The notes below the pieces were generated by a model. It did not search any database, was not told the DNA's origin, and worked only from the letters and a program-made list of their open reading frames with translations. Shown here piece after piece: positions 19,644 through 26,986 of a stretch of DNA of 64,000 nucleotides (position 1 is the first letter of the stretch; each line of letters begins with the position of its first letter). This DNA comes from Mycolicibacterium insubricum (GTDB taxonomy: Bacteria > Actinomycetota > Actinomycetes > Mycobacteriales > Mycobacteriaceae), in contig NZ_AP022618.1 of assembly GCF_010731615.1 (NCBI RefSeq), forward strand, positions 1,116,001-1,180,000, written 5' to 3'. A program made the position numbers and the translations under genes.

Positions 19644-19656
19644 TACCATATATGGC
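19644..19656 (+). promoter_or_regulatory. vapBC promoter and overlapping palindrome
   Basis: TACCAT (19644-19649) fits the mycobacterial TANNNT -10 and lies 7 bp before the A of the vapB ATG, the spacing of leaderless promoters; no ribosome site is visible. The perfect palindrome CCATATATGG (19646-19655) overlaps the -10 and could be the VapBC autorepression operator. Confidence 0.5.
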
Positions 19657-19899
19657 ATGAACAAGACGACGGTGTACCTGCCGGCCGCACTTGATCTGCG
19701 ACTGGAGGCCGAGGCGAAAGCTGAGGGAGTGAGCAAGGCGGAGCTGATCCGTCGGGGCATCACGAAGCTGCTGGATGAGAGTGACCGTCCGCGCAGGGCC
19801 AAGCCGCTGCCGGTGTTTCGCGGTGTGGGTGACCGCACGTTGGACGACCGCGATCGCGAGCTGACCGACGAGATCGCCGAGCGAGCGGCGCGGCGGTGA
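19657..19899 (+). CDS. vapB: VapB-type antitoxin (ribbon-helix-helix)
   Basis: 80 aa. MNKTTVYLPAALDLRLEAEA is the beta-strand and first helix of a ribbon-helix-helix DNA-binding fold, followed by GVSKAELIRRGI. The C-terminal half is charged and probably wraps the toxin. The next gene overlaps by 4 bp (GTGA) and encodes a PIN-domain toxin. ATG 19657 is chosen over longer frames because the conserved fold starts there and a leaderless promoter fits. Likely represses its own operon together with VapC. Confidence 0.85.
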   Translation: MNKTTVYLPAALDLRLEAEAKAEGVSKAELIRRGITKLLDESDRPRRAKPLPVFRGVGDRTLDDRDRELTDEIAERAARR

Positions 19900-20330
19900 T
19901 CGTCGTCGCTGACACCTCCGCGGTGCTGGCGGCATTCGACGCGAGCGAGGACGCCCACGCGCCCGCAAGGGCAGTGATGGACCTCGGGCAGTTGGTGATC
20001 TCGCCGATCGTGCTGGCCGAACTCGATCACCTGGTCCGCCGGAACTTTGGTTTCCGTGCCGCGTTGAACGCCGTGGAATCACTGACCGACCGGATTGCCG
20101 ACGGCGATTATGCGCTGGCTGCGGTTACCAACGACGATCTGATCGCCGCCGCGCAAATCCGGACTGCGTACGCGGGCCTGGAGTTGGACCTCGCCGACGG
20201 ACTTGGTGTCGTCATCGCCGATCGGTACCGGACCAACTATGTCTTCACGTTGGATCTGCGGGACTTCCGAGCTATCCGGCCCCTGACGCCGGGGTTCGAC
20301 AGCTTCGTCATCCTGCCCGCGGGCGGCTGA
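19896..20330 (+). CDS. vapC: VapC-type toxin, PIN-domain ribonuclease
   Basis: 144 aa from GTG 19896, overlapping vapB. PIN-domain acidic residues are visible: Asp in VVADTSAVLAAFD, Glu in SPIVLAELDHL, and Asp residues in DLADGLGVVIADR and FTLDLRDF. VapC toxins cut specific RNAs and stop translation unless bound by VapB. The C-terminal PLTPGFDSFVILPAGG is duplicated as a relic at 15662-15711. Confidence 0.88.
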   Translation: MIVVADTSAVLAAFDASEDAHAPARAVMDLGQLVISPIVLAELDHLVRRNFGFRAALNAVESLTDRIADGDYALAAVTNDDLIAAAQIRTAYAGLELDLADGLGVVIADRYRTNYVFTLDLRDFRAIRPLTPGFDSFVILPAGG

Positions 20331-20693
20331 AACCCTGCGTGGGCTCGACCTCGCGTCGCGAACGGGGTCGAGTCATGTGACTCTAGCGCGCAAAGTTCCT
20401 GGTCAGCTCTGCTATGTCAGACCCGTGGCGGCAGAAGCTTACGATCGCAAATATTTTGCGGATTGACCTTCGGCGCACTGGGGGACGGGGCTAACGTGGC
20501 CGTCGTCGCGGGGCCGGATTGTTGGAGGATCGGTGGAACGCCGCCGCGGAACCGTGGTCACCGATGCCTGTGGACGCTGAGATGACCACGGCCTCAACAG
20601 CCGGGACCGGGAACTGGCCGCGCTATACGAAGCGGCCGACGCGTCGCCGGACGGTTGCACAGGTAGCTCAGCCAAACCTAGGCCGGAAACGCG
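20331..20693. other. Intergenic DNA between vapC and the PGRS gene
   Basis: Contains palindrome copy A (20370-20383), a second inverted repeat CGCAAA-TAT-TTTGCG (20446-20460) in an AT-rich patch, and a broken small reading frame from 20533. No intact gene is supported. Confidence 0.5.
20370..20383. promoter_or_regulatory. Recurring palindrome, copy A
   Basis: GAGTCA-TG-TGACTC, a perfect 6+2+6 inverted repeat followed by TAGCG. It shares 19 of 20 bases with copy B over GTCGAGTCATGTG(A/T)CTCTAG. Its centre lies about 156 bp before the GTG of the decayed ORF at 20533. Confidence 0.6.
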
Positions 20694-20736
20694 GTTGGCC
20701 CCCTCCGAGGAGGGGGCCAACGCGCTCTTGAGGTGA
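20533..20736 (+). pseudogene. Possible decayed small gene
   Basis: A GTG with GGAGG just upstream opens MERRRGTVVTDACGR and then meets TGA (20578-20580). The same frame continues as DDHGLNSRDRELAALYEAAD with strongly G/C third positions, as in real genes here, and stays open to 20736 through the PGRS terminator. One base change from Arg or Trp to TGA could explain the break. The family is not recognised; a chance frame is possible. Confidence 0.3.
20694..20721 (-). terminator. Strong hairpin terminator of the PGRS gene
   Basis: GTTGGCCCCCTCC (20694-20706) and GGAGGGGGCCAAC (20709-20721) form a perfect 13-bp stem with almost no loop, 18 bp after the stop codon on the minus strand. There is no long U-tract, as is common in mycobacteria. 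Confidence 0.8.
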
Positions 20737-20739
20737 GGG

Positions 20740-23112
20740 TCAGGGTTGCTTGCCGTCGGTGCCCTTCGCGCCGTCGGCGCCCTTGGAGCCGGCGGTGCCG
20801 CTGGAGCTGCCGTTGGAGCCGGTGCCGGCTCGGCCCCCGCTACCACCCTTGCTCCCGTGGCCGCCCTTACCGGCAGTGCCGGTGCTGCCGGTAGTTCCGG
20901 CGCTGCCTTTGGGGCGAAGCAGACCGCCGAGACCGCCGGTGCCCCCCTTGCCCCCGACCGCCGCGGCACCGCCGTTGCCGCCGTTTCCGCCCCTGCCGCC
21001 GGTGCCGCCGTTGCCGGCCTTCGCTCCGCCCTCTGCACTGCCGCCGTTGCCACCGGTGGCGCCGTCGTTGGCGGCGTCGGCGCCGGTGCCGCCGCTGCCG
21101 CCGGCTCCGCCGTTGCCGCCGCCACCGGCGTTGCCGACCAACAAGCCACCGCGGCCGCCGTTGCCGCCGTTTCCGCCGATCGTGCCGGACTGTCCGTTGG
21201 CGCCGTTACCGGCGTTCCCGCCGTTCCCGCCGTTCCCGGCGGTACCCGCCGAGCCGTTGACGTTGCCGCCGTCGCCGCCGTTGCCGGGAGTACCCAGACC
21301 GCCGCCGTTTCCGCCGTCGCCGCCCTTGCCGCCGGTGACCGTGCCACCGGTCGCATTGCCGCCGTTTCCGCCGGCGGCGCCGTTTCCGCCGGTAAGCGTA
21401 CTGGCGGATCCGTTCCCGCCCCTGCCGCCGGCACCGCCGGTGGCGCTCATCCCGTCGGTGCTCACCACGTTCTGACCGTTGCCACCTTTGCCGCCGTTGG
21501 GGGAGGCGTTGTTACCGCCGGCTCCAGGGCCGCCTTGCGCGCCGATAATATTGCCGGCATCCTGCTTATCTGCGCCACCGGCTGCGCCAGCGGTGTTCGT
21601 GTTGCCGTTGGTGGGTGCCAAGTTGGCTCCGTTGAGTCCGTTGTAGCCCGCACCGCCCTGGCCGCCTTCGCCGCCGTTGCCGAAGAACATGCTGGCATTG
21701 CCGCCGTTACCACCGTTGCCGCCCGCCGTACCGGAACTCACGTTCCAAACCCCGGCAGCGCCTGCGCCGCCGTTCCCACCGCTGCCCAACAGCAGTCCGG
21801 AGTTGCCGCCGTTGCCGCCGTTGCGCAGTGCGGGCACATTGCTTCCTATGCCAGGCGCGCCGTCGCCCCCGTTGCCGAACAACAGGCCGCCCCGGCCGCC
21901 GTTGACGCTGGCATACGCCGAATTAGCGACGACGTCAGCCGCGGTGTAGCTGTAGCCGTTTCCGATGATCAGACCGGCGTTAGGGTTCGCGGCGGTGCCG
22001 TTGCCGACGAACACGCGGATGAATTGGGCGATCGGGTTGTCGGTGAGGCTCGAGCCCAGAACGCTGGTGGGCAGACCGAAGTTGGTTACGGCCGAGCTGA
22101 GATGATTTACCGGGGCGAGCAGTTGTCCAAGCTGAGGGGTCACGCCGCCGGACGCGAACAGCGACGACAGTGCGCTCGTGTCGGCGGACTCGGCCGGTGT
22201 GACGGCGTCCGCGAGCACGCCGGGCAGGTGGATCAGCGACGCGATGGGACCTGCGCCGGTGCCAGGGAACTTGAGCGTTTGGTACAGAGGTACACCGCCG
22301 ATGCTCCCGACTTGCATCTTGGTGTCGATGGCCAGCGCGTTGAACATCGACGTTCCCTGACTGAACACGCCGCCGAACTCGAGGTCGAGTTGAGTCGGGT
22401 TGACGAACTCGATCCCGAGCGTGTTGATCAGCGAGGTGACATTCAGGCTCTGACCTCCATTGAGGAAGGCATTGGTCATCTCGGCGGGGATGTCCAGCAA
22501 AGTCGCCAGGGCTGACTGCGCGTCGTCACCCTTGAGGGATTCGACGATGGTCTGGGCGTTGGCGATCAACACCAGGGCCGGGCCGATGACCGGACCGACG
22601 GCGCCGAGTAGCAGACCGCTGAGGGCGGTGCTGGTCAATGGCATCAGAGCGGCTGCAAGGTCGGACTTCGATGCCACGAGCATCGGGCTGTCCAACTGCG
22701 CCCAGATCCCGGCGTGAGATTTGTCGAGGGTGGTGACGTCCTCGGCGAATGGGGCGGCCACCGCGGCCTGCACGTTGGCAACCTGCTGGCGCACGATGGC
22801 CGGGATGTCGGGGAGTTGGGACAGATAGAGGAGTTGGTTGTTCAGGATCTGCCGGAAGAACGGGAAGGGATTCTCGAGCTGAGTGTCGGCGAGCCCGGTG
22901 AGGTTCGCGGCGGTGTTGTCAAATGCCACCTGCCAAGCGGCGAGGGGGTCGATTGAGGCTTTGAGGTCAATCGACCGGGACGCCGACGGGATGTTGTTGG
23001 CCGCAAAGGCGGTGGGAATGGCGGGCGGTGAAACGAGGAGAACGGACGTACCGACAATCGCCACTCCGGTGGTGACGTACGGGCGCAAATGTCGGCGCAA
23101 ATTCATCTTCAT
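20740..23112 (-). CDS. Exported GjpA-like porin-type protein with C-terminal PGRS domain
   Basis: 790 aa from ATG 23112 with GAGGAG upstream. Residues 1-37 are a signal peptide (VAIVGTSVLLVSPPAIPTAF). Residues 40-400 form a domain shared with the second porin-like gene at 26987: DPLAAWQVAFDNTAANL, AAPFAEDVTTL, STALSGLLLGAVGPVIGPAL and LDIPAEMTNAFLNGG. I recall this domain from proteins annotated as outer membrane porin GjpA, but the assignment is from memory. Residues 404-785 are Gly-Gly-x PGRS repeats starting GRGGLLFGNGGDGAPG. There is no PE domain, so it is not a PE_PGRS protein, although the PGRS part has the same style. Likely in the outer envelope. Confidence 0.8.
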   Translation of the reverse strand: MKMNLRRHLRPYVTTGVAIVGTSVLLVSPPAIPTAFAANNIPSASRSIDLKASIDPLAAWQVAFDNTAANLTGLADTQLENPFPFFRQILNNQLLYLSQLPDIPAIVRQQVANVQAAVAAPFAEDVTTLDKSHAGIWAQLDSPMLVASKSDLAAALMPLTSTALSGLLLGAVGPVIGPALVLIANAQTIVESLKGDDAQSALATLLDIPAEMTNAFLNGGQSLNVTSLINTLGIEFVNPTQLDLEFGGVFSQGTSMFNALAIDTKMQVGSIGGVPLYQTLKFPGTGAGPIASLIHLPGVLADAVTPAESADTSALSSLFASGGVTPQLGQLLAPVNHLSSAVTNFGLPTSVLGSSLTDNPIAQFIRVFVGNGTAANPNAGLIIGNGYSYTAADVVANSAYASVNGGRGGLLFGNGGDGAPGIGSNVPALRNGGNGGNSGLLLGSGGNGGAGAAGVWNVSSGTAGGNGGNGGNASMFFGNGGEGGQGGAGYNGLNGANLAPTNGNTNTAGAAGGADKQDAGNIIGAQGGPGAGGNNASPNGGKGGNGQNVVSTDGMSATGGAGGRGGNGSASTLTGGNGAAGGNGGNATGGTVTGGKGGDGGNGGGLGTPGNGGDGGNVNGSAGTAGNGGNGGNAGNGANGQSGTIGGNGGNGGRGGLLVGNAGGGGNGGAGGSGGTGADAANDGATGGNGGSAEGGAKAGNGGTGGRGGNGGNGGAAAVGGKGGTGGLGGLLRPKGSAGTTGSTGTAGKGGHGSKGGSGGRAGTGSNGSSSGTAGSKGADGAKGTDGKQP
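20755..21903 (-). repeat. PGRS (GGxGGx) repeat region
   Basis: About 380 codons of near-continuous Gly-Gly-Ala/Asn/Asp triplets, for example GGNGGNGGNA and GGAGGRGGNG. On the plus strand it reads as long spurious frames rich in Pro/Ala. The last 45 residues turn to GSTGTAGKGGHGSKGG and end KGTDGKQP. Confidence 0.88.
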
Positions 23113-23169
23113 TCATGCTCCTCAACGGGCTGTGGGTTTAGGTTCCGCTGGACGGTAACTGAAAGAAAG

Positions 23170-23184
23170 CTGAGTGTCACTCAG
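23170..23184. promoter_or_regulatory. Perfect 7+1+7 palindrome in PGRS-gene promoter region
   Basis: CTGAGTG-T-CACTCAG, 58-72 bp before the ATG. A TTGACG (-35-like, minus strand 23193-23188) lies just upstream, so the palindrome would fall in the -35/-10 spacer. No good -10 is seen. It is a different sequence from the TAGAGTCA palindrome. Confidence 0.4.
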
Positions 23185-23239
23185 ACTCGTCAAATTTTCT
23201 AACTCTGCTTATGGTCATTCGAATTGAGGAGAATAAGTC

Positions 23240-23253
23240 GAGTCATGTGTCTC
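23240..23253. promoter_or_regulatory. Recurring palindrome, copy B
   Basis: GAGTCA-TG-TGTCTC followed by TAGCG; one mismatch in the arms. Its centre lies about 135 bp before the PGRS gene's ATG. Confidence 0.6.
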
Positions 23254-23405
23254 TAGCGGCCCGTCTTTGGATCCGGTATTAGCCCTGTTTACCTGGGATA
23301 CCGAGCCCGCGAAGGGCGTCGGCGACGTTTTTGAGAGAGGCGGAGCGAGGAATTTATCCGTCGAGAGTCGCAACGTTGGGGATGGTTCGCCGGCATCTGA
23401 AAAAG

Positions 23406-23423
23406 TAGAGTCAACTGACTCTA
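23406..23423. promoter_or_regulatory. Recurring palindrome, copy C (perfect 8+2+8)
   Basis: TAGAGTCA-AC-TGACTCTA followed by GCG. It lies between the divergent PGRS gene and the small gene at 23610, about 195 bp from the latter's start. This is the best copy and defines the consensus. Confidence 0.65.
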
Positions 23424-23609
23424 GCGCTTTATCCTCAGGTTCCCCTTAGTGCCCTTTCCCCGCACCCATTCATTTCGCCGGACTGATCACGGCAATTACA
23501 GCGGCAATTCCGGAACCCGTTATGCTCCTCGGTCCGAGGCGGCCACGGAAAGCCGCATAGTGAACGGTTCGATGGCGCTGGTGATGCGCCGCTGACGGAG
23601 GGATCGCGA

Positions 23610-24098
23610 ATGATCGACGACCGAGCCGGAGCTGGCTTCAGGACCGGGCAACTGGCACTCGCGGTGGCGCTGGCGGCGGTAGGGCTGGCGGGCTGGGGAC
23701 TGTTACGTCCGCCCGTGCAGATGCCTCCGCCGTCGCAGCCGCAGCCCTCGGACCAGCAGATCGCCGACGCGAAGACCCGCGCCTGCACGGCGTTCGACAT
23801 GGTCGTTCGGGCGGTGTCGACACAGACGAACATTGACCTGGGGGCAGACCCCGTCGCGCAGCGCGCCGTCGCGGGAAATGCGCGACTCGCTACGTTCGCG
23901 GGCGGGGACTATCTGCGTAACAGCGTCGATGCAGCCACCGCGACCGAGCTGGCCGGCAAGCTCCGATCCTTCGCCGATCAACTGCAGACCGTGGGCATGT
24001 ATCAACTCCTCGAGGTGACCAACAGCGATGCCGCACAGGCTGGAAGGCTCGCCGAGGTGAGGGCCGCCAGCGTGGACCTCAGCAAACTCTGTCAGTGA
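23610..24098 (+). CDS. Single-span membrane-anchored protein of unknown function
   Basis: 162 aa from ATG 23610, with GGAGGG about 8 bp upstream. A membrane helix (residues 13-33, LALAVALAAVGLAGWGLL) is followed by a Pro-rich linker (PPVQMPPPSQPQP) and an outside domain of about 110 residues with RACTAFDMVVRAVSTQTN, two Cys (the second at LSKLCQ) and mostly helical sequence. It resembles small anchored proteins found beside mycobacterial export loci, but I do not recognise a named family. It lies between the PGRS gene and the LuxR regulator, facing the regulator. Confidence 0.7.
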   Translation: MIDDRAGAGFRTGQLALAVALAAVGLAGWGLLRPPVQMPPPSQPQPSDQQIADAKTRACTAFDMVVRAVSTQTNIDLGADPVAQRAVAGNARLATFAGGDYLRNSVDAATATELAGKLRSFADQLQTVGMYQLLEVTNSDAAQAGRLAEVRAASVDLSKLCQ

Positions 24099-24104
24099 CG
24101 GGCA

Positions 24105-24126
24105 CTCGTTGAACGAAGACAACGAG
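24105..24126. promoter_or_regulatory. Inverted repeat between small anchored-protein gene and LuxR gene
   Basis: CTCGTTG-N8-CAACGAG, 7 bp after the stop of the small gene and 37 bp before the LuxR ATG. It could be a weak terminator or an operator. Confidence 0.3.
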
Positions 24127-24162
24127 GCCGTCTGAGGGTCGTCGCGCGACGCACCGCGTAGC

Positions 24163-26937
24163 ATGCCGAGGAAGGGGGCCGAGTTCTTGCGTGGAGGTGT
24201 GGTGGACCGGCGGTCCCACTCTGGCCTCGGCACCCCTAGTTGGGTGGTCGGCCGGGCACAGGAACTGGCAGCGCTGAACGCGGCGATCGACGTCGAGTCG
24301 CGCGGTGACGCGATTCTGATCTCCGGGCCGCCGGGAATCGGGCGCAGCACCCTGCTCGGCCTCGCCCGCGACCGGGCCCGGGTGCTCGGCCGACTGGTGC
24401 TCAGCGTCTCCGGCGTGCCGCAGGAGCGTGCGACGCCGTTCGGTGGGGTCCACCAACTGCTGTGCGCGCTGGCCGACGAACACGGCGTCGCCCTGGCACC
24501 CCGGGACGTACTTGCCGAGCGCGCCGATGTCGCGACGGTGGCCACCGCATTGCTGGAGCTACTCGCTGGGCTGGATCGCTCGGTGCTGCTGAGCGTCGAT
24601 GACCCGCGTTGGCTCGATCGCCGGACCCGCGACGTCCTGCAATTCGTGGCCCGACGCAGCGCCGGGCGCCGGCTCACCATCGTGGCCGCGCTGCCTCAAG
24701 CAGCCGGCCGTGAGCTGCTGGACCGGGACCGGGTCACCGATATCGCGCTGGGACCGCTGGACCGCGCGGGCGCCGAGGAACTCCTGGATCGCCGACCTGG
24801 CGCGCCGTCTGGGATGCGACGCGAGCGGCTACTGCTGCAGGCCGCCGGAAACCCTGGGGCGCTGGTCGAATTCTGCTCGGCGCTCGCCGACGAACCCGGA
24901 TTCGCTCCGGTGTCGGAGCCGCTGCCGCTTCCCGCGGACCGTCTCGCTGTCTACCGTCGCCTACTCGAGGATCTGCCGCCGGCCACCCGGAGCGCGCTGG
25001 CGGTGCTGGCGGCTGCCTCCGACGACGACCTGTCCTGCCTGGCGGTCGGCGCGGTGGTTGACCTGGGTGCGCTCGCGCCCGCCGAATCGGCCGGGCTGGT
25101 GCGGATCGACGGCGACCGGCTGTGTCCCCTGAACCCGCTGATCCGTTCGGCTGCGTACCACTGCGCCCCATTGACCGAACGACTGGACGCCCACCGCGCA
25201 TTCGTCGAACACCTGGTGGCTCAGCCCTACCGGGCCGCCTGGCACCGGGCGAAGGTGGTCAACACCGACGTGGAGCTGGCCGACTGGATCGACGGCGCGG
25301 CACCCGTGCTTCAGGCCTGGGGCGGCCAACTCGCGGCAGCGTCGCTGCTGCGCCGGGCCGCGCTGCTGAGCGCCGACGGCGACCTGATCACGGGCCGCCT
25401 GATCAAGGCGGCTCGATGCGCCCGATATGGCGGAGACCCGTTGTGGGCGAGGGAACTCGCCGATCGTGCGTTGCACGGAGCGGGTACCGAACGCCTGCAG
25501 GTGCAAGCGCTGAGCGAACGCGCCCTGGCGAGTACCTGGGACGTCGACCTGCCGCGGACGATCGGGGTGCTGTGCTCCGTGGCCGAGGAAGCCGTCGCGA
25601 TCGACCCGGTGCTGGGCTGGGAGCCGATCCGGGCGGCGGCCACCGCGACGTTCCTCGGCGGCGACGTCGGTGCGCGCGCGGCGCTGGCCCGAGGGTTGCG
25701 CCTGCTAACGGCTGCCGATCCGAGCCCGTCGCTGCAGGCAGCGGTGTCGCGGGTATGGGTCCGGGCGGTGTCGGATCCCGTGTCTGCCCAAGCCGATGCC
25801 GCCGAGATCAGCCGGCTGGCTGAGCAAGCCGAGGAGCCCGAAGACCTGGAGGTCCTCGGTGCCACCGCCTGGCTGGCAGGCGAGCCGGGGACCGCGCTCG
25901 GCTGCCTGCTGCGTGCGCTGCCGGCCGAAACCTCCGACGGCTCGCCGCCGGGCACCCCGCTGGTATTGATGGCATTGTCCTGGATCTACCTCGGCACCGC
26001 TCGATGGCACGAGGCGCTACGCACCGCCGAGGACATGTCCCGGCTCGCCAGGTATTCCCGTCAGCCGCTCGTCGGCGCGGTCGCCGAACTGATCCGCGCC
26101 GCCGTTTTGGCCAGACGAGGCGAAAGTGCGGCCGCCCGAGCCCATCTCGACTCCGCGACCGGAATGGCCGATTGCCAGGGCGCTTCGGCGCTGGCGGCAT
26201 GCGCGCATCTGGTGCTCGGTACGGTCGCGCTCAACGAGGATCGCCCGGAGGCCGCGTACGCGGAGTTTGGCGCGTTGTTCACCGGGCTCGGGGAACCATC
26301 GCACGGGCACTTCTCTTATCTCGGCGTGCCGGATTGGGCGGCTGCCGCGGTTCGGCTCGGGGACACCGCCGAGGCCGTCCGGCAACTGGATGCCATCGTG
26401 GGCCTGTTGCCTGAGCGGCGATCGGCACGCACCGATCAGCTGGTCGCCCATGCGCGAACGCTGCTGCAGCCCGCTGAGCCGATCGCCGACGCCGTCGAAA
26501 CGTTGGCCGATCCACGCGGCGAGACCTGGCAGTTCGAGCGGGCCAAATTCCGGCTCACCGTTGCAGGCTGGTTTCGTCGTAACTACCGTCGAACTGAGGC
26601 GCGTCGTGAGTTCTCCACCGCGTTAGCGGTTTTGGAGCGTTTAGGCGCGCGGCTGTGGATTGATGCCGGGACCAAGGAGTTGCGCGCGACGGGTATCCGA
26701 CGCCCAGCCGACAAGACCGGCGTAGTCAAGCTGAGTCCCCAGGAACATCAGGTTGTTTACCTGGCCAGCCAGGGCATGACCAACCGGCAGATCGGATCGC
26801 TGCTGAACGTGTCGGCGCGCACCGTGTCCGGGCACCTTTACCGCGCGTTTCCGAAGCTGGGTGTCACCAACCGTCGGCAGCTCAGAGACATCGAACCGCC
26901 AACAGGATTGTCCGGCAGCGTGACCCGTGTCAGGTGA
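24163..26937 (+). CDS. Large LuxR-type (LAL) transcriptional regulator with ATPase domain
   Basis: 924 aa. The N-terminal STAND-type ATPase has Walker A ISGPPGIGRSTLLGL near residue 45-60, where the usual Lys is Arg, and Walker B LLSVDDPRWLD. A long helical middle (about 300-830) looks TPR-like. The C-terminal LuxR helix-turn-helix (about 850-905) reads KLSPQEHQVVYLASQGMTNR, IGSLLNVSARTVSGHLYRAF. LAL regulators usually activate nearby genes. ATG 24163 has no ribosome site; GTG 24202 has GGAGG four bases upstream but that is too close. It sits between the two porin-like genes, whose upstream regions share a palindrome, so it is a candidate to control them. Confidence 0.88.
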   Translation: MPRKGAEFLRGGVVDRRSHSGLGTPSWVVGRAQELAALNAAIDVESRGDAILISGPPGIGRSTLLGLARDRARVLGRLVLSVSGVPQERATPFGGVHQLLCALADEHGVALAPRDVLAERADVATVATALLELLAGLDRSVLLSVDDPRWLDRRTRDVLQFVARRSAGRRLTIVAALPQAAGRELLDRDRVTDIALGPLDRAGAEELLDRRPGAPSGMRRERLLLQAAGNPGALVEFCSALADEPGFAPVSEPLPLPADRLAVYRRLLEDLPPATRSALAVLAAASDDDLSCLAVGAVVDLGALAPAESAGLVRIDGDRLCPLNPLIRSAAYHCAPLTERLDAHRAFVEHLVAQPYRAAWHRAKVVNTDVELADWIDGAAPVLQAWGGQLAAASLLRRAALLSADGDLITGRLIKAARCARYGGDPLWARELADRALHGAGTERLQVQALSERALASTWDVDLPRTIGVLCSVAEEAVAIDPVLGWEPIRAAATATFLGGDVGARAALARGLRLLTAADPSPSLQAAVSRVWVRAVSDPVSAQADAAEISRLAEQAEEPEDLEVLGATAWLAGEPGTALGCLLRALPAETSDGSPPGTPLVLMALSWIYLGTARWHEALRTAEDMSRLARYSRQPLVGAVAELIRAAVLARRGESAAARAHLDSATGMADCQGASALAACAHLVLGTVALNEDRPEAAYAEFGALFTGLGEPSHGHFSYLGVPDWAAAAVRLGDTAEAVRQLDAIVGLLPERRSARTDQLVAHARTLLQPAEPIADAVETLADPRGETWQFERAKFRLTVAGWFRRNYRRTEARREFSTALAVLERLGARLWIDAGTKELRATGIRRPADKTGVVKLSPQEHQVVYLASQGMTNRQIGSLLNVSARTVSGHLYRAFPKLGVTNRRQLRDIEPPTGLSGSVTRVR

Positions 26938-26942
26938 AAAGT

Positions 26943-26975
26943 CGTGTGCCCCCGCTGGATTGGCGAGGGCGCACG
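26943..26975. terminator. Bidirectional hairpin between LuxR gene and second porin-like gene
   Basis: CGTGTGCCCCCGC (26943-26955) and GCGAGGGCGCACG (26963-26975) pair over 13 bp with one mismatch and one G-T pair. It fills the 49-bp gap between two convergent stops. Confidence 0.6.
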
Positions 26976-26986
26976 GTCTCCTCCGG

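Larger units (their letters stand above)
23113..23609. other. Divergent regulatory region of PGRS gene and small anchored-protein gene
   Basis: 497 bp without a gene. It carries a 7+1+7 palindrome near a possible -35, and copies B and C of the recurring palindrome. This is the longest non-coding stretch in the window and the densest in inverted repeats. Confidence 0.6.

Noticed and set aside
20740..21903. CRISPR array or DNA tandem repeat
   Set aside because: The repeats are short degenerate Gly codon triplets of a PGRS domain, without constant repeats and unique spacers.
20746..22515. Long plus-strand Ala/Gly-rich and Pro-rich open frames
   Set aside because: They are antisense to the Gly-rich PGRS coding region, which keeps other frames open; no ribosome site or known domain.
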